Shown: positions 23,535 to 36,163, counted from the stretch's first letter. The stretch is 64,000 nt of DNA from Romanomermis culicivorax (GCA_963922205.1 CAWUHX010000112.1:496001-560000), one strand, 5' to 3'. The notes: generated by a model from the sequence alone, not told the origin. Made by a program: numbers and translations.

Positions 23535-24097
23535 TGTTGTATTTGCAAATGAGTCGGGCGCTGAGGAGTCACCGGCAGGATTGGGATTCCAGGATTCGTC
23601 CTTAATGTACGTGTTTCCCACACCCACGTTTACCCGATTAACTTAATTACTTGTACTTAAACCCGACACTATTAACCCACCAATTAAGGGAAAGGCGTCT
23701 TCCTTAATTGTCTCCCTAATTGCGTAAAACAGAGAGGAGAGAATTTTCTACCTTTATATTACGCAATAAAGACAAAAGAAAACTTACGTACAAAACGAGA
23801 GTGGGCGAGAAAAATAACAATCAACTCCCACACACTGGACGAGAAAAAGGAAGGTTGCGTGGTGGGAGGCGACGAGTGGCGAGTATAATGGTGGCCGGCG
23901 GGGCGCACGTTTAGTACACAAACATATAACAATAATAAAAGAAGAACAACAATAGAGAGAGACCAGCGCAGGCGTACCGACGTGCGCAACAGTAAGATGG
24001 CTGCTGATGGTCGGCGTTGCTCGCTCCACTTGCTACCTGCGGGCCTCATAAGTGCTTTGGCAAAATAACGAAAATCAGCAGAAAACACACTACAACA
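23535..24097 (-). repeat. 3' LTR of the minus-strand Ty3/gypsy element
   Basis: On the minus strand the segment begins TGTTGTAG at 24097 and ends TACAACA at 23535, a perfect TGTTGTA/TACAACA terminal inverted repeat of the kind LTRs carry. A polypurine tract precedes it directly. An AATATAAAGG TATA-like box lies near 23755. The 563-bp length is ordinary for an LTR. The matching 5' LTR would lie above 32.7 kb, but the element is truncated there. Confidence 0.8.
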
Positions 24098-24110
24098 CCC
24101 CTCCCCCCTT
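24098..24110 (-). promoter_or_regulatory. Polypurine tract priming plus-strand DNA synthesis
   Basis: On the minus strand this reads AAGGGGGGAGGGG immediately before the LTR start TGTTGTAG. In LTR retroelements such a tract survives RNase H and primes second-strand synthesis. Its position fixes the LTR boundary. Confidence 0.75.
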
Positions 24111-24684
24111 GCAGTAGATCGCCCTAAGCGATCATCAAGAAACAACCAAAACGTGCAAGGGGAAGGGAACCGCCACTACAGGCCATCACCGGGGTTGCTG
24201 AAGGGGTCTTCGGTATCACACAGTGGGGCCGACGGAGTCATTGGGGTTGTTTGAGCCGATTTTGGGTGGCCCATAGGGTGAGACCTCCCAACCTGGGTTG
24301 CAACTACCGAGGCCCTAAGTTCAGCAATGCCGCAGCTCGTGTTGTCACTCCGTCCGCACCGATATACTGGAGCGCACCAGCATAGGATGCCATGCGGATG
24401 GGAGAGTGAGGTTGGCTACTACGATGGTGGGGACAACAAAACGTGTACACAGCGGCGGAGGCCGAAAGGACAAAGAATGGCGCAAGTGGGGGCCTGTGGC
24501 GGTAGAACATTGCGAGTCGTCTTACTGTGTGGTCTTAGCATGGGCTGCACGTGCGCTGGGAAAAACTAGTACAAATAAAGCACACACAAAAGAGATTAGA
24601 AAAAGAAAACAACCAGTATTAGATGAGGTTAAATGAAAAACAAAAAACAAAGAAAAACGAACATTACTGTACAAAAGCTTTGTG

Positions 24685-27600
24685 TCAATGGCGGCGATGT
24701 TGGCGAGTATCAGAGGCAGATCGAGGTTGTTGTTGATAATCACGGCCGTTGTGATTGTTTTGGCGGTAGCGGTTGTTATGATAACTGTGGGGGTCACGAG
24801 GATCATCATGCCCATCAAAGCGAACGGAGTGAGAGTTGTGATTGCGACTGTAATCAGTGTTGTCGTGGCGGCGAGAGGACGAGGTGTACATTTGCGATCG
24901 GAGCAGTGAAAGAGGATTCACACTGCGGGGGGCAATTGTGTAGCGATCAACAACGGGCGGTCGGAAGGCAAACCTGTTGGCGGCAGCGGTCGCGGTGGCA
25001 ACAAGTTCCACCGGGGGGAGAAATCATGCGGGTGCAACAGGGGTGCAGGGCGATGCGTTTTGCTATGGTATTGCAGGTAAATGCGTTGAATATCGGCAAT
25101 TTTGGGCAGTTGCAGGAACGGCGCATATTGCGGTTATGCCATCCAGCTGTTGATCAGGCCAACAGCAGTGTTGTAGGCCTGCAATAAGCATGACGGGTTA
25201 TCCAAACCCCGAGCTTCGTAGAGGAAAAGGGCCAAATGGGCCGTGTGAACGGCATCAACGATGCTGAGCTCCTCAGCCCACAGGCCAGGGACCCAGCACA
25301 GTATCAGTGCGGCCACATCATGCAAAATGGGCGGTTGTTGTTCTCGGTACGAGGGGTGATAGTGTTCGGGAAAATATTGGTACAAAGCGAGTGAGGCGTT
25401 TGTTGCGCAAATGTGAATGGCGATAGTGATGCAAATACCAAGGCGGCTGAAGAAGTTGATCAAAATCATTTTGTGCAACGTACGCAGCGTAAAAAACTCA
25501 ACGGATGGGTGGATACGCAGCGGATGGCGAGGCGTCAGCAGTATAACACAATGCGGCAAATCTGTGGTTCGGAAATGTGTATAGTTTGGCAATCAGGTTG
25601 CTTCGCTGGGCAATGGCGGTTGGACAGTTGGTGCAGAACTGGGTGGCCGAGCGATTCCAAGCACCGGCTCAGTTGCTATAACCAATGGGGGTTGGGCTTG
25701 CCTGGTACTCTGAGCCAACGTCGGGGCCGTAGGCTGCAGTGACATGGTGTGAGTTACCATAGTTGTCGTGGCGGACATCGGAGCCGTGGGCGGCTGCGAA
25801 GTGGCCGTAGGCGGAATCAAAGCTGCAGATGACGTGGCAGGTTCCACGTCCATAGGAGGCCGCGGCAGTAGCAGAGCCTTGAAAATGTCTTTCGGCGGGT
25901 TTATCAAAGCCTCCATACGTCTTTGAATTTTGGCGTCTCTGTGCAAGGAGCTGATATAGTCCGTCAGCTTTGGTGGTGATGGGCAAAAACTGCGCCGGTA
26001 CGCTTCTTCGTAAAATCCGGTCGAGTGCACCTGGCACGTTTGCTCACTCTGAGTGCGGTGCTGTGGTGCATCATCGCAGCGTTCATGTTGACGGCTATCG
26101 CGGCTGGTGGCTTGAGCTTGCAGAGTTTCCTTACAGTGCGATCATCATGAGAGTGTGACTCGTGGCGTGAGCGGTGTCTATCGGGTTTGTTGGCGGGCGG
26201 CAGTCGTTTTGTCGTCGCTGCAGTTTTCGTGGACGTAGGTTTCAGTAATGGCGTCGAAGTTGTCTGTGAAGATTTACCAGCTTCTTCACGGGTCTTTTGT
26301 TTTTTGCATTGCTCGCAGCCGCAAGTTGTTTGTTCGCTAGGCGTTTTGCCGCCCTCAGCAGGCGAGGTACTGGGTGGCGGCCTTCCCCTGGTGCGCGGTT
26401 CATCTGTCGTGCATGTTTTGTGGGATTTGCGATATTCGGGCTCTCCGTGAAGGTGTTGCTTGCGCTTTACAGAGTATTCATAACGTCCGGGCTTTCGAAT
26501 AGGCTGGCCATGGCGATCTAGAGCCCACACGGACGTGCTGGGGGCCTGTGGGGTTTGAACATCCACAGGCGCTGTCCACGGCACTAGAGTCGCCGGCTGG
26601 GGCGGTTGCGGCACCAGTGGCAGCAGTAAAGCAGTCGGCGGCGGTAATGTGACCGGTGGTTGTACGGCTGTCTGAGCAATTACCGGAGCTGTTTGAGCAA
26701 TTTAGGGAACCGGTGCAGTTGTCAGTTGAGGCAACAAGATACATTGGATCTCTTCCTTAAGTGCATCAGGGTAGTCCATCCAGTGGTGTTCGGGGAACAA
26801 TATACCGGGCGACGGCAGCCGAAAGTGATATGCAGTGAGTGCTGCGGCCAGTGTTTGCCATTGGTGATCTGAAATTATATGATAAAAAAATGAACAGGTG
26901 CACTATACCTGGCAGCGGCAATGGTGGCTATGATGGGAGGTCTGGGGAGAACTGCCAGAGTGGCCAAATAGATTGGCGGGTCTACGGGGGGTACTGTTGC
27001 AGGCATTGTAGTGGCGGGTTCTATAGGAACAACGTCCATTGACCTGGACTGATCGACTGTGCTTTCCTGGGGAATGTCCGTCAACATTTGATTGGTGGTC
27101 GTGGTCATTTGGGTATCCATTGTAGCAGGTTGAATGGGGGTAGATTCGTCCATCGGTGCCAGGGCAATGTTTGAAATTTTGTCGAGGGTCAGTTTCAAAA
27201 AGACGGTGATTTGCGTAGTGGTCGCAGTAATATCAAATGGCGCGGCGAGCATAGGAAGGGCCGAAGCGTCCGTTGATGGCGGCAGCTTTGCTATGTTTAG
27301 ATCGAAAATTGGCATGTCCAAGAGCTCTTCGTCGGCTGGTTCCACTTCAACACCAATAGGGCGGTCGAGCAGTTCTTCGGCAGTGAGCGTGTGCACCGAA
27401 GCCGTAGTCGGCATGGGGTACGCATACACCCGCACGGGGAACAAAAATTGATTTTGAAAGTTGATTATGGCGATGAAGGTTGAATAAAGGAGGAAACAAC
27501 TATGCGCATTGGCTGTGTTATCGGATTCGTCGATTTCAATTTCTTTTTTGTTTCCGTTGTTGTTGTTTGTTGTTTTTTTTGTTGTTTCCACGGTTGTTTC

Positions 27601-29657
27601 CATATGGAATTCCTTGTTGAAGATGATCGGGCGTAACGCGAACTGGTTGCAGACGTACGTTTCGGGGTCGCTTGCGAAAGACAGCTCGCGCTCGGGGATG
27701 CAATTCATCCAATCGGTGAGCCGGGATCGGGGGTTGCCGTCTGTACAGTACCACATACAGTCGTAGAAGACGGCGCGCGTTTCAGAGTTCATATTTTGGG
27801 CGTGGCAAAGCAACAAGAGGTTAACGTAGGCATATTTGTCGGCTGAACATGGCCAAGCCAGAAGCGCGGCCAACGGCATGAATGAAGTTAGCCATCGGAA
27901 CCAATCGCCATCCACCTGTAAAAAGTTAATAATGGTGGAGGGGTGGTAACGGTAATGAGTAACGTGATAGGTTTGCTAGCACAATGGTTGATCGGCGGCA
28001 ACGCGTTTGATCCACACATCGTCAACTTAGTGCGGAATTGGTGGCAGCGTGGGGTCATCATATTGAAGGTGATCTCGAATAGCCAGTGTGTACATCCGTG
28101 AAACTGGGAAGTTGAGAAGTCCGATGATCCGGTTGGTAAGGTTACTCTTCATGGCGGAGGTGATGGCTGCTTGAAGGCGTTTCGGGTCATGGAATACGGA
28201 TCCTGGTTGGAGGGCCGGATCCTCATCGTTGGAGACATCCGGTGATTTGTTCCACTCATCTTTTTGTTTCTTTTTCTTTTTCTTGGGCACTTTCGGGGGG
28301 GGGTGAGCAGCTTTAGATGAGTCGTACGCGTCAAAACTTTGAGGCTGCGGAAACTGTTAGGCACCGTTCCTAAACAAAAAGACCGACCGTGGTCAGACGA
28401 TGTGCAATCCTACATGAAAAATTTATAAGCGGAAAGAACTTCATCTCGCATAATCGCGGGGAGAGCAACTTGCGAGATAGTGGGATACACTCGATCAGCG
28501 GAGTCGGGGGGTAAAACATCCGACAACGCCATGTTGTGAAAAACCGCAATGATGGTCTCGGCAAGGTGGTCGATTTCAGCGGCATCCTACGAGTCCTGGG
28601 GAAACAACGCGGGGGCGTTGTAAACCGCAGAGATGAAGCCGTAACGACCACAGGTCAAGAACAATAATAGCGGATAGTAGGCGTGGAGGGCCACGTAGGC
28701 AAGGACATCTGATTGCAAGAATGATGTCGCCAGATTGTTGAAAAATGGCAGGGCAGCCGGGAATCGTAGCGTGAGTCTAGAAACATCCAGCACCCACATG
28801 GCGGAAATGGTGGCTTTCAACGTACGTTTTTCAGGAAAAAACCTGATTCTTCGAGCAAGCTCGTATAGCGGCGGGGAGATGTCGATGTTGCCGATTACGC
28901 GGTATGCGTCAAAATGGATCGCTTTTACTACGGGGTCTTTATTTTTCTTTTGACAGTCAGTTCGGAATTAAGTACCCTAAAGAGCGTATATTCCCGCCCA
29001 GTTGTGGGCTCCATCGAAAGAAACTACAATGGTGTGTTCGCCGTCGACTAGAGAAAACAGTGTGGTCCAGTCTTCCGGGGTGGCGGTGAAAGTTTCGAAG
29101 ACAAACATCGTGCCATTAGGAAACGCGAGTTGCACGTACCGTGATAGCTGGACGCCGTAGAGTCGGCTGGCATAGGCACAGTAAACTGAAAATTCTTCAT
29201 GTCCAGGGCCATGATGGATTCTGTGTCAAAGCTGATGAGGGTATAGCTATGGAAGTTTGGTGTGGGTTGGGCGGCCAAGGCCTGCCCCAAACTTCCGGGT
29301 GAGAGAAATATCAGCGGCTGCAAAATGTTTGGAGGTCGGGCATACATAGAGATGTGCCACGATTTGAAATTGGCGGCGCCGATCAAATGTTCGATGCTGT
29401 TTTCTTAAACAAGAGCGAGTGCAATATTTGGCATATGACACATTGGGCACCAAATCAAGAGAGCGAAATGGGGGCAAAAAGGTGAATTTAGAGTGAAACC
29501 AAAAGAAAAATGTGGCGTTGCTTGCCATTCGAAAAGAGGAAACACGCTCTAGAGAAAACGGTGGCTTAGGCAGCGATGTCACTTTGACGGGCGCAGTTTG
29601 GCAACTGGATCGGGCCATGATAGCAGGGTAACGAGAGTTGCCATATGCGGAAGTCAA
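24685..29657 (-). pseudogene. Decayed ORF3 with exonuclease-like domain, minus-strand retroelement
   Basis: Several frames in order on the minus strand match the intact ORF3 at 60944-64000. (1) LISFDTE at 29219-29236 corresponds to the ExoI F-D-x-E. (2) SRYVQLAFPNGTMFVFET (about 29090-29145) corresponds to [18 protein letters not shown]. (3) YVALHAYYPLLLF (about 28690) corresponds to the ExoIII motif [13 protein letters not shown], with the catalytic Asp replaced by His at 28683-28685. (4) NDEDP (about 28225) corresponds to DSDP. (5) [16 protein letters not shown] (27915-27870) corresponds to [17 protein letters not shown]. Then come long Pro/Ala/Thr-rich frames (27.5-25.6 kb), a helical block (25592-25134) and an Arg/His/Asn-rich end near 24.7-25.0 kb. 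Stops and frameshifts break it throughout. It lies between integrase and the 3' LTR of the same element. Confidence 0.8.
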
Positions 29658-30586
29658 AGCAGTGGCTGGTTGTGTTGTAGTATGTTACCACAACTTGATG
29701 ATGAGGGGATCGCATCGGCTAATCATGGGTTCTGGCCTGGGGCAACAGAGTGGGGGTTCCCATGGGGTCCCAAGCAAAAGAGCATGCAAAAAATAGAAGC
29801 AAGGGAAGCGTAAAAAATAAAAGTACTGTTGCAGGCGAAGCTTAAATCATTTTGATAGGGCTGCTGCTCTGCCCAGAGTACATTGCGTTCCATTGCGTTC
29901 CTTGACGTTGATTGATTGGCGGTACGGTGGGGGCTTGTCGGCTGAGGAGGCGGACGCGGTCGACAGAGTTGTCATGTTGAAAAAATAACTTTTGGAGAGC
30001 GGCTGGAAAATGCGACTATTGCAGTTAGAAGTGAAAAGTAGAAATAAGATAGTAAAAGAATAAGCCGCTGAAAGGTGAAGAAAGTGTAAAGTAAGAAAAT
30101 GCAAAACTACGGTTACAAAACAGCAACACAAACACCACTATGTTAATGGGGACTAAAATCAACCTTTCCGGATCAGTCTTATGAGAGTGATAGCGGCCAG
30201 GGTCGGGCGGAAGTAAACTGAATGGCCTCATGCTGAGCAGAACCTATCATTAAAGAAGAAACCCCCTCCTACGGTAAAAGTATCGGATCCGGGGAGATTG
30301 TAGGGCGATGTTGTAAAGTCAATAAAGTGTTTGCTGGTGGTTGTCCGTGGGAGGGAAAACTACTGTTTGTTGTATGATTAAACTGCCTTGTTGTCTCGTC
30401 AATATGGTCACCATGATCTAAATTAAAGAGATGCAAAAATTATGTACAACTCGGCGTGATGAGCGCCGTATCACAAAAGAAAAATTTCAAAGCAAACTAT
30501 TATCGGCGGGAAGTGTGAGGCAGACATGGTCCTCCTGCTTCAAGTTCGAACGCTTCCTTGGCTGGGCGTGGTATGAATGGTTTCAA
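29658..30586 (-). other. Spacer between pol and ORF3 relic
   Basis: The spacer is about 0.9 kb, comparable to the 1.2-kb spacer in the plus-strand element. It holds short frames such as one starting at 29975 (MTTLSTASASSADKPPPYRQ) and one at 30231. Either could be remains of a small 5' exon of ORF3, but I cannot show this. Confidence 0.4.
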
Positions 30587-32722
30587 TCACATCATGGAAA
30601 CGGTTTGCAGGCGGCCTGGTGCATCGAGTGAATTGATGGTGACTACATTATCCGCTGCGTGAGATGCGTCTGTGATGAGAAAGGGTCCAATGAAGTTGGG
30701 TTGGATTTTGTTCCCCTTGCGTCTATTGGTCAAAAGAACAAGGTTGTTGATGGCGAAATCTCGTTTTCGAGCTTTTCGGTCAAAATATTCTTTGCTGACT
30801 GCGGCTGCTGCATCAAGATTGGCTTTTATCTTCTTGTGCATCTTGAGTTGTGCTTGCGTGAGAATATGCTGGTAAGCGTCGTAATTTAGCGGCAGTGAGA
30901 GTCGGCGAGCGCAGTCGTAGTTGAAGGTGATGCTCGGCTTGTAGCCTCCTAATAAGCTGAAAGGCGAATGGGGCGTAGCTGTATGCGGCGTGGTGTTATA
31001 GGGGAACAGGGCATATGGCACGTATCCCTCCCAGTTGTCCAGATTGTCCGCAGTGTACTTTTTCAGTTGGGGGATCAATGTTTGATTAAAACACTCGACT
31101 ATTCCGTTGCACTGGGGGTGGTATGCCGTCGTTTTGACTTTTCGTATTTTGAGTAGGTCGCAAATATCTTGCATGAGCTTTGACGTGAAACATCCACCTT
31201 GGGCCAAGAGAAGGACAAGCGGGCTAGCATGCCTTAGGACGATGTTGTTCACGAAGCATTCCACGATTGTTGAGGCCTTTTGGTCAGGTATTGGATGAGC
31301 GGAAACCCATTTTGTAAAATAATCCTGAAAAACAATAACCTATGGGCCTTTCTCACCTACCAGCGAAATATTGACAATGTAGGTCACCACGATCTCAAAA
31401 GGATGTTTTAGTTGTATTGGCAACAGCGGCGGGGGCGGTGACGTTCGCGGAATGGTCAGTTGACAAATCTTGCAGGTTTTGATCTCATCTCAAACGTTTT
31501 CTTCCATGCGGGGCCATCAAAAATGGGCTTTGATCGCTGCTAGCATGCCGTCAGATCCTTGGTGGTTCAAAATTTTTGCGCCATGGAATTGGTGTAGCAT
31601 TTGGTCGACCATAGATGCCGGGACGACTAGCTTGCGGATGTCTTTGATCTGGCGATACAGGAGACCATCTTCGGTGAAGAAAACTAGCGGATGTTTGGCG
31701 GCGTTTTCTGTTTGGAGGGTGGTGATGATTTTGGCGATGGCGGGATCCCCGGCTTGTGCTTGCTTCACTTCCTTGTGGGAAGCGATTGTTATGGCTTCGG
31801 ATGGAGGCGGCGCATAGTTGGTGGTTAGCGGCATAGAATCGAAGAGTGTGGGTTGACTGATGGTCTTTTTGGTCATTGCACGAGTGATGGCGTTAACGTC
31901 CGCGTCGACTTCGGTGGGCGGTGTAGCCTCTGCTGGGAGTATATCGGGTACTGTTAAGTCGGCTGCCATGATTGCACCAGCAGGGTGAAAATCTTTATGG
32001 AAAATCTTGGCGGTTAAATTGTCTATAGTCGGGATTGGCGTTTTGTGGCGGTCATCTTTCCTGGACAAAAAATCTGCACAGGCGTTGTCTTTACCTTTGA
32101 CGTATTCAACCTTATAATCGTTATCTTGGAGGCTTATTCCGAAATGTTGAAGGCGCGAATTTCGGTGTTTCTCATCTTTGAGCCATTCAAGGGGCTTGTG
32201 GTTGGTGCAGACGATAACTTTTTGGCCATAAACATAGTCGCAGTACATCTTGAAGCCATAGACAATGGTGAGGCATTCGCGCTCGGTTGTGCTGTAGCGA
32301 GTTTCGGCATTGGTGAGTACGCGGCTGTTGTAGGCGATTACCCATTGGTTGCTTTCCTTTTCCTGGTACGAGATTGCTCCGATGGCGGTCGTACTGGTGT
32401 CAGTTTGAATTACGAATTGGGCTTTACCATCACAGACTGGGAAGCGGAGAAAAGGCGAGGACGTGAGGGCTGTTTTGATACCTTCAAACGCAGCATTGTG
32501 TTCGTCCATGGCAATATATTGGGCATCTTTTCAGAGGAGTCCGTACAAAGGACTGGACAGGGTAGTCAAGTTGGGGATGAATCGTTTGCACCATTGGACT
32601 AAGCCTAGAAAACTTTGCATACCTTTTTTGGTCTTCCGAAATTCATATTGGGTGATAGCTTTAACTTTCTCCGGATCAGCAGTGATGCCGCGGGCCCTCA
32701 CACCCTCGACGCTGTTTGTCAC
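30587..32722 (-). pseudogene. Ty3/gypsy pol remnant (RT end, RNase H, integrase)
   Basis: Minus-strand fragments in order: the end of RT (32722-32531, with SFLGLVQWCKRFIPNL); RNase H (32509 downward: [16 protein letters not shown], but TNHKPL where Asp is expected); part of the integrase H2C2 finger (to 31517); and the integrase core and C-terminus (31264-30587). The integrase GGCFTS motif is preceded by LLLAQ instead of the SDR that carries the catalytic Asp. [11 protein letters not shown] keeps the Glu. GPFLITD is the GPY/F module. The fragments are clearly related to the plus-strand pol at 56418-59714. The RT N-terminus, protease and gag are missing. A family A element sits just past the truncation. 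Confidence 0.9.
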
Positions 32723-32842
32723 CCTCGATGCTGTTTGTGAAACCCTGTCTGCATTAACTATTCAAATAACTAAAGTATGCTGGCTGGAAATTTAGAACGA
32801 AGCAAACTTTCATTTTCCAAAGTTAATCTTTTGCCTCTTTAT

Positions 32843-33248
32843 TATACATGTAATTGGGGGAAGTGCTATGGGAACCCCTACCCCCCAGAAATCGTCGATG
32901 TTATGGCTAGCCGTTGGGCGACCCCACCCCAGGGTTTTCCAATTCAATGGCTAGCCATATGGTAGCCGTGAGAGCCCCATTACTATTTGTCGGAAAAATA
33001 CAAGAAAATGTCAATTTTTCTAATGAAAAATGTCCATTTTTGAACAAAAAATGGTCAAAAGGTTTCTCAGTGCTTCGGGCCATGAATACACTTTTTTTGG
33101 TCCTTCTAGAAAAATAATTACTATTTTTGAACTATTTTTCGGACTTTTTTCATGAAAAAATCGAATTTTTTTTCCTGAGACCCCTCCGCCCAAAATTTTG
33201 GGGATCACTGTACCCTCTCCCAGTCCTCAGGGCCCCATTACATGTATG
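32843..33248 (+). mobile_element. Family A MITE, copy at 32.8 kb
   Basis: The 406-bp element runs from TATACATGTAATTGG to TTACATGTATG. Flanks CTCTTTAT (32835-32842) and TTCTTTAT (33249-33256) match at 7 of 8. It lies about 120 bp beyond the truncated pol of the minus-strand retroelement. Confidence 0.8.
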
Positions 33249-33507
33249 TTCTTTATCAAGTTGTTCAGAACTACTGTATTTTTAGGAATGGAAGGAGTGA
33301 CTGGAACAAGTGAGAAACACTCAAATATGAATTACAGCACTGAACATATGATCGCGCCTAGACTATCATGCAAAAAAGCTAATTGTGATTTTTGTGTCGA
33401 CGCTGGTATATAGAATAACATACTTTGATCGATTTTTATTCAAATTTTATTGCTTGTACATTTTATACAATAGCGTCTCACGAATAAACAATATTCACTT
33501 AAAAACT

Positions 33508-33963
33508 ACCATATTTATTCGAATAAATGCCTCCCTTGAATAAACGCCATCCTCGAATAAACGCCGCACCTTATGTGTGAAAAAAACGCCGCCCTTGAAT
33601 AAACGCCGCGGCATTTATTCGAGGACTTATCATCTTTAGTTTGAAGTGCAAAAATAAGTACAGTTTGCAGTAGGCATTTTGCATAAAAACAGGTACCTAC
33701 TACTAATAAACTTTGAAGTTGATTCGGATGATGAAATTATAACAGTTGAAATTCCCTGAATATATACTTAAAGCACCTATTATCAGTGCTTTTATAAAAA
33801 TTTGTTAATTATGAATAGTAATTGGTAAAAAAGTGAAAATTTTATTAAAATATATGTGGTGTTTAACTCAGAATTTAAATAAATGCCGCCCTCGAATAAA
33901 TGCTGCACCAAAAGTACAATTGAAAAAATATAAAAAAAATTATTCGAATGAATGCGGTATTTC
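33508..33963. mobile_element. TIR element with AATAAACGCCGC repeats
   Basis: Left ACCATATTTATTCGAATAAA and right ATTCGAATGAATGCGGTATT are inverted. Subterminal CTCGAATAAACGCCGC units repeat several times on both sides. The interior is about 300 bp, AT-rich and non-coding. The superfamily is not determined and no target duplication was resolved. Confidence 0.6.
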
Positions 33964-34132
33964 GGCGAAAAAATCGGTTTCTAGCTTTTGAACACAATCT
34001 CGATAAAAAAATTAACCCTAAACTTTTCACACAGAGTTGCGTGAGTAAAAAAAATTCCTACACGAGTCCAAAAAGTTCACAGAAAACGAGTTTTGAAAAA
34101 GATTGCTTGGAAACTCTGGCTAGGATACAACT

Positions 34133-34372
34133 AACTTTGTCCCGTCTACACTTGAAAAATACATATCACAGTACAGTGTGAATGGTTCTTTAGATTAACG
34201 AGTTAATCTTTCATCTAAAAGAAGGAACAACATAGAATGCTCACGTTTTTGTTCTCGCTGCTCCAGCAAAAGCATTTGCTACGCGCTTTTGCGCGCGCAT
34301 TTGTTCCTAATTTCATTTGGGCACACGCCTGCGCGTGCTCTTGCTCGCGTGGAGTATAAACGGGCCTTAGGA
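34133..34372. repeat. Short relic with CCCGTTTATACT-type ends
   Basis: Left TGTCCCGTCTACACTTG and right GTATAAACGGGCCTTA are imperfect inverted repeats (about 10 of 12 in the core). GCGCGTG-type subterminal motifs follow. This suggests a small DNA-transposon relic. The boundaries are uncertain. Confidence 0.35.
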
Positions 34373-34514
34373 AACTAAACACATGGCACCAATCTGAGGG
34401 GAAAACGCCAGCGTGACATCAATTTAACATTACGAAAGGAAAAAATCACATAAAATGCTGATTAAGCCCAAGAATAAGCTATTTTCACCATGAATTAACA
34501 GTTAAATATTGCCG

Positions 34515-34690
34515 AAAAGCTGTGACCTTCGCACGAAGGGCAGCTCTAGCTCGAGCTTTCGTGTTACACAGTAAATGAAGGTCGAACCTTCGACGAAGGC
34601 CGTACCTTCGTTTCAAGTTTTCTTGTGCAACTGGAAGGTTGCAGCGAAGGTCAAACCTACCCGCGAAGGTCGAACCTTCGTCGCAGGTAA
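34515..34690. repeat. Cluster of GAAGGTCGAACCTTCG palindromes
   Basis: The palindrome GAAGGTCGAACCTTCG and variants (CGAAGG, CCTTCG) occur many times within about 180 bp. It is non-coding. It may be subterminal sequence of an unidentified element. Confidence 0.6.
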
Positions 34691-34769
34691 CAGTTGTGCA
34701 ACCGGGCCCTGGTGGCTGCGATTTTGATTGCGGTAGGTACTGTTTTGATGGCTGGAGAGACCAGATCAT

Positions 34770-36160
34770 TATGTTATTCGAGCTACGCCATAGAAACCTG
34801 CTAATAATATAACTAAATTTCTAAAAATGGAGTTCATTTAGCCATTTACTAGTTTTGGCCAGAGGAAGTCGAGTCCATTTAGCCATTTTTCGCATTCGCC
34901 TAGATGAACTCGAGTCCATCTATCCACTGCCTGAATTATGCTTTAAAATTGATAGTGAGCATTATTTCGGCGCGAAGCTAACGTTGTTTTCGTGTACATT
35001 CGCCAAGTATATTATGTTATACTAATGTGCTGAACCACTACAATTATTCCCTATTATCAGTTCTTACTCACACCATTTCAATCAAATTTATAAAAGTTGA
35101 ATCAATAATTTTTAAAATTTTCTGAATGACAGATTTCCAGAAAGCATGATTTTTGAACACAAAGCTTGAACCTAATTCTTGAAATGAATGTTCTAAAAAT
35201 TGATTTTCTAGCGTTTCATTATCATAATACCCAAAGAAAATTTGGACGAGCCTAATGTCTTTTAGGTTCTCAATCGTGATCATTACCCTAATGGTCGATT
35301 TCTATTAAATTTAAGGTCATTACGCTCTTGGATTGCTTGCTGGAAAATAATTCCACTATGTATGCTGGTAACTTTAAATTCGGGAATTTTAATTTTTTAT
35401 TTAATTTTCTATAATTAATTACTCTTAAAGATATCAGAATGTTTGAATACCTGTCGATGAAGTAATCGAGGGGAAAGGTTCCCCTAAAATTTTCATGTAG
35501 GCAGTTGTCGATGACCTCCACCGCCAACCTTCAGTTGTTGACAGCTAAGCACCCTCGAGCCCAGGTTTTTTTGGTTTGAAAATCACGAGCCAAGTGAATC
35601 CTAGGCCTAAACTTTTTGGAGCAAAATTTAAATTTTAGGAGCCGAAAATCTGTAATTCAAGACTATCGAAGTACAGGCTTGTAACGCATTGTTAAATGTA
35701 ATTGAATTATATAGATATTGAATCAGTTGATACGTGTTTAAAACAACGATTCTTCAAAACCAACCAGTGTTTTTAGCAAGCCTCTTCATAACTGTATAGA
35801 CATCAACCAAAAAGTCTTTGTAGAAAGAAAATTTAAAAAACCACGAAAACCCGCGATTTTTGTGTATTTTTGCAGAAACCTTCTTCCAGATAACACTTGA
35901 GTTCCTTCCAGAGGTCCCCAAGGTCGAAAATTCAGGTAGGGGTAAAATCGTAAATTTTAAGGATAGTACTTGAAATATGCCGTGACCATTTTTTATGCTC
36001 CCAACTTTTTTGCGGAGGAGGGGGTGGTGTAGTACTCTCACCACAAAACAATTCTCACTTACAACTTACAAAAATGAATAATGCCCCTACTTTACGCTTT
36101 TTACGGTCAAACACCATTTACTATTTAAGCCCCCTTTTTCCAGCTCCCAATCATGCAACT
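34770..36160. other. Non-coding, with a family E-like segment
   Basis: The stretch at about 35050-35430 is collinear with the interior of the element at 49849-50805 (for example TTGATTTTCTAGCG and TTTTAGGTTCTCA), in the same orientation and without termini. Otherwise I see no gene. A minus-strand frame at 35754-36044 has no motif I can rely on. Confidence 0.45.
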
Positions 36161-36163
36161 TGA

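Noticed and set aside
26869..26908. A 40-bp minus-strand intron (GTATAG...TTTCAG) in the ORF3 relic
   Set aside because: The sequence inside reads as coding in another frame (continuing into SDHQWQTLAAALTAYHF), so a frameshift in a pseudogene explains it better.
24633..27766. Many plus-strand frames of 70-185 codons
   Set aside because: They are antisense shadows of the G+C-richer minus-strand ORF3 relic, without domains of their own.
32045..32602. Plus-strand frame of 185 codons
   Set aside because: It is antisense to the RNase H region of the minus-strand pol.
35754..36044. Minus-strand frame with a vaguely hAT-like helical segment
   Set aside because: It is on the opposite strand from the adjacent hAT fragment and contains no diagnostic motif.
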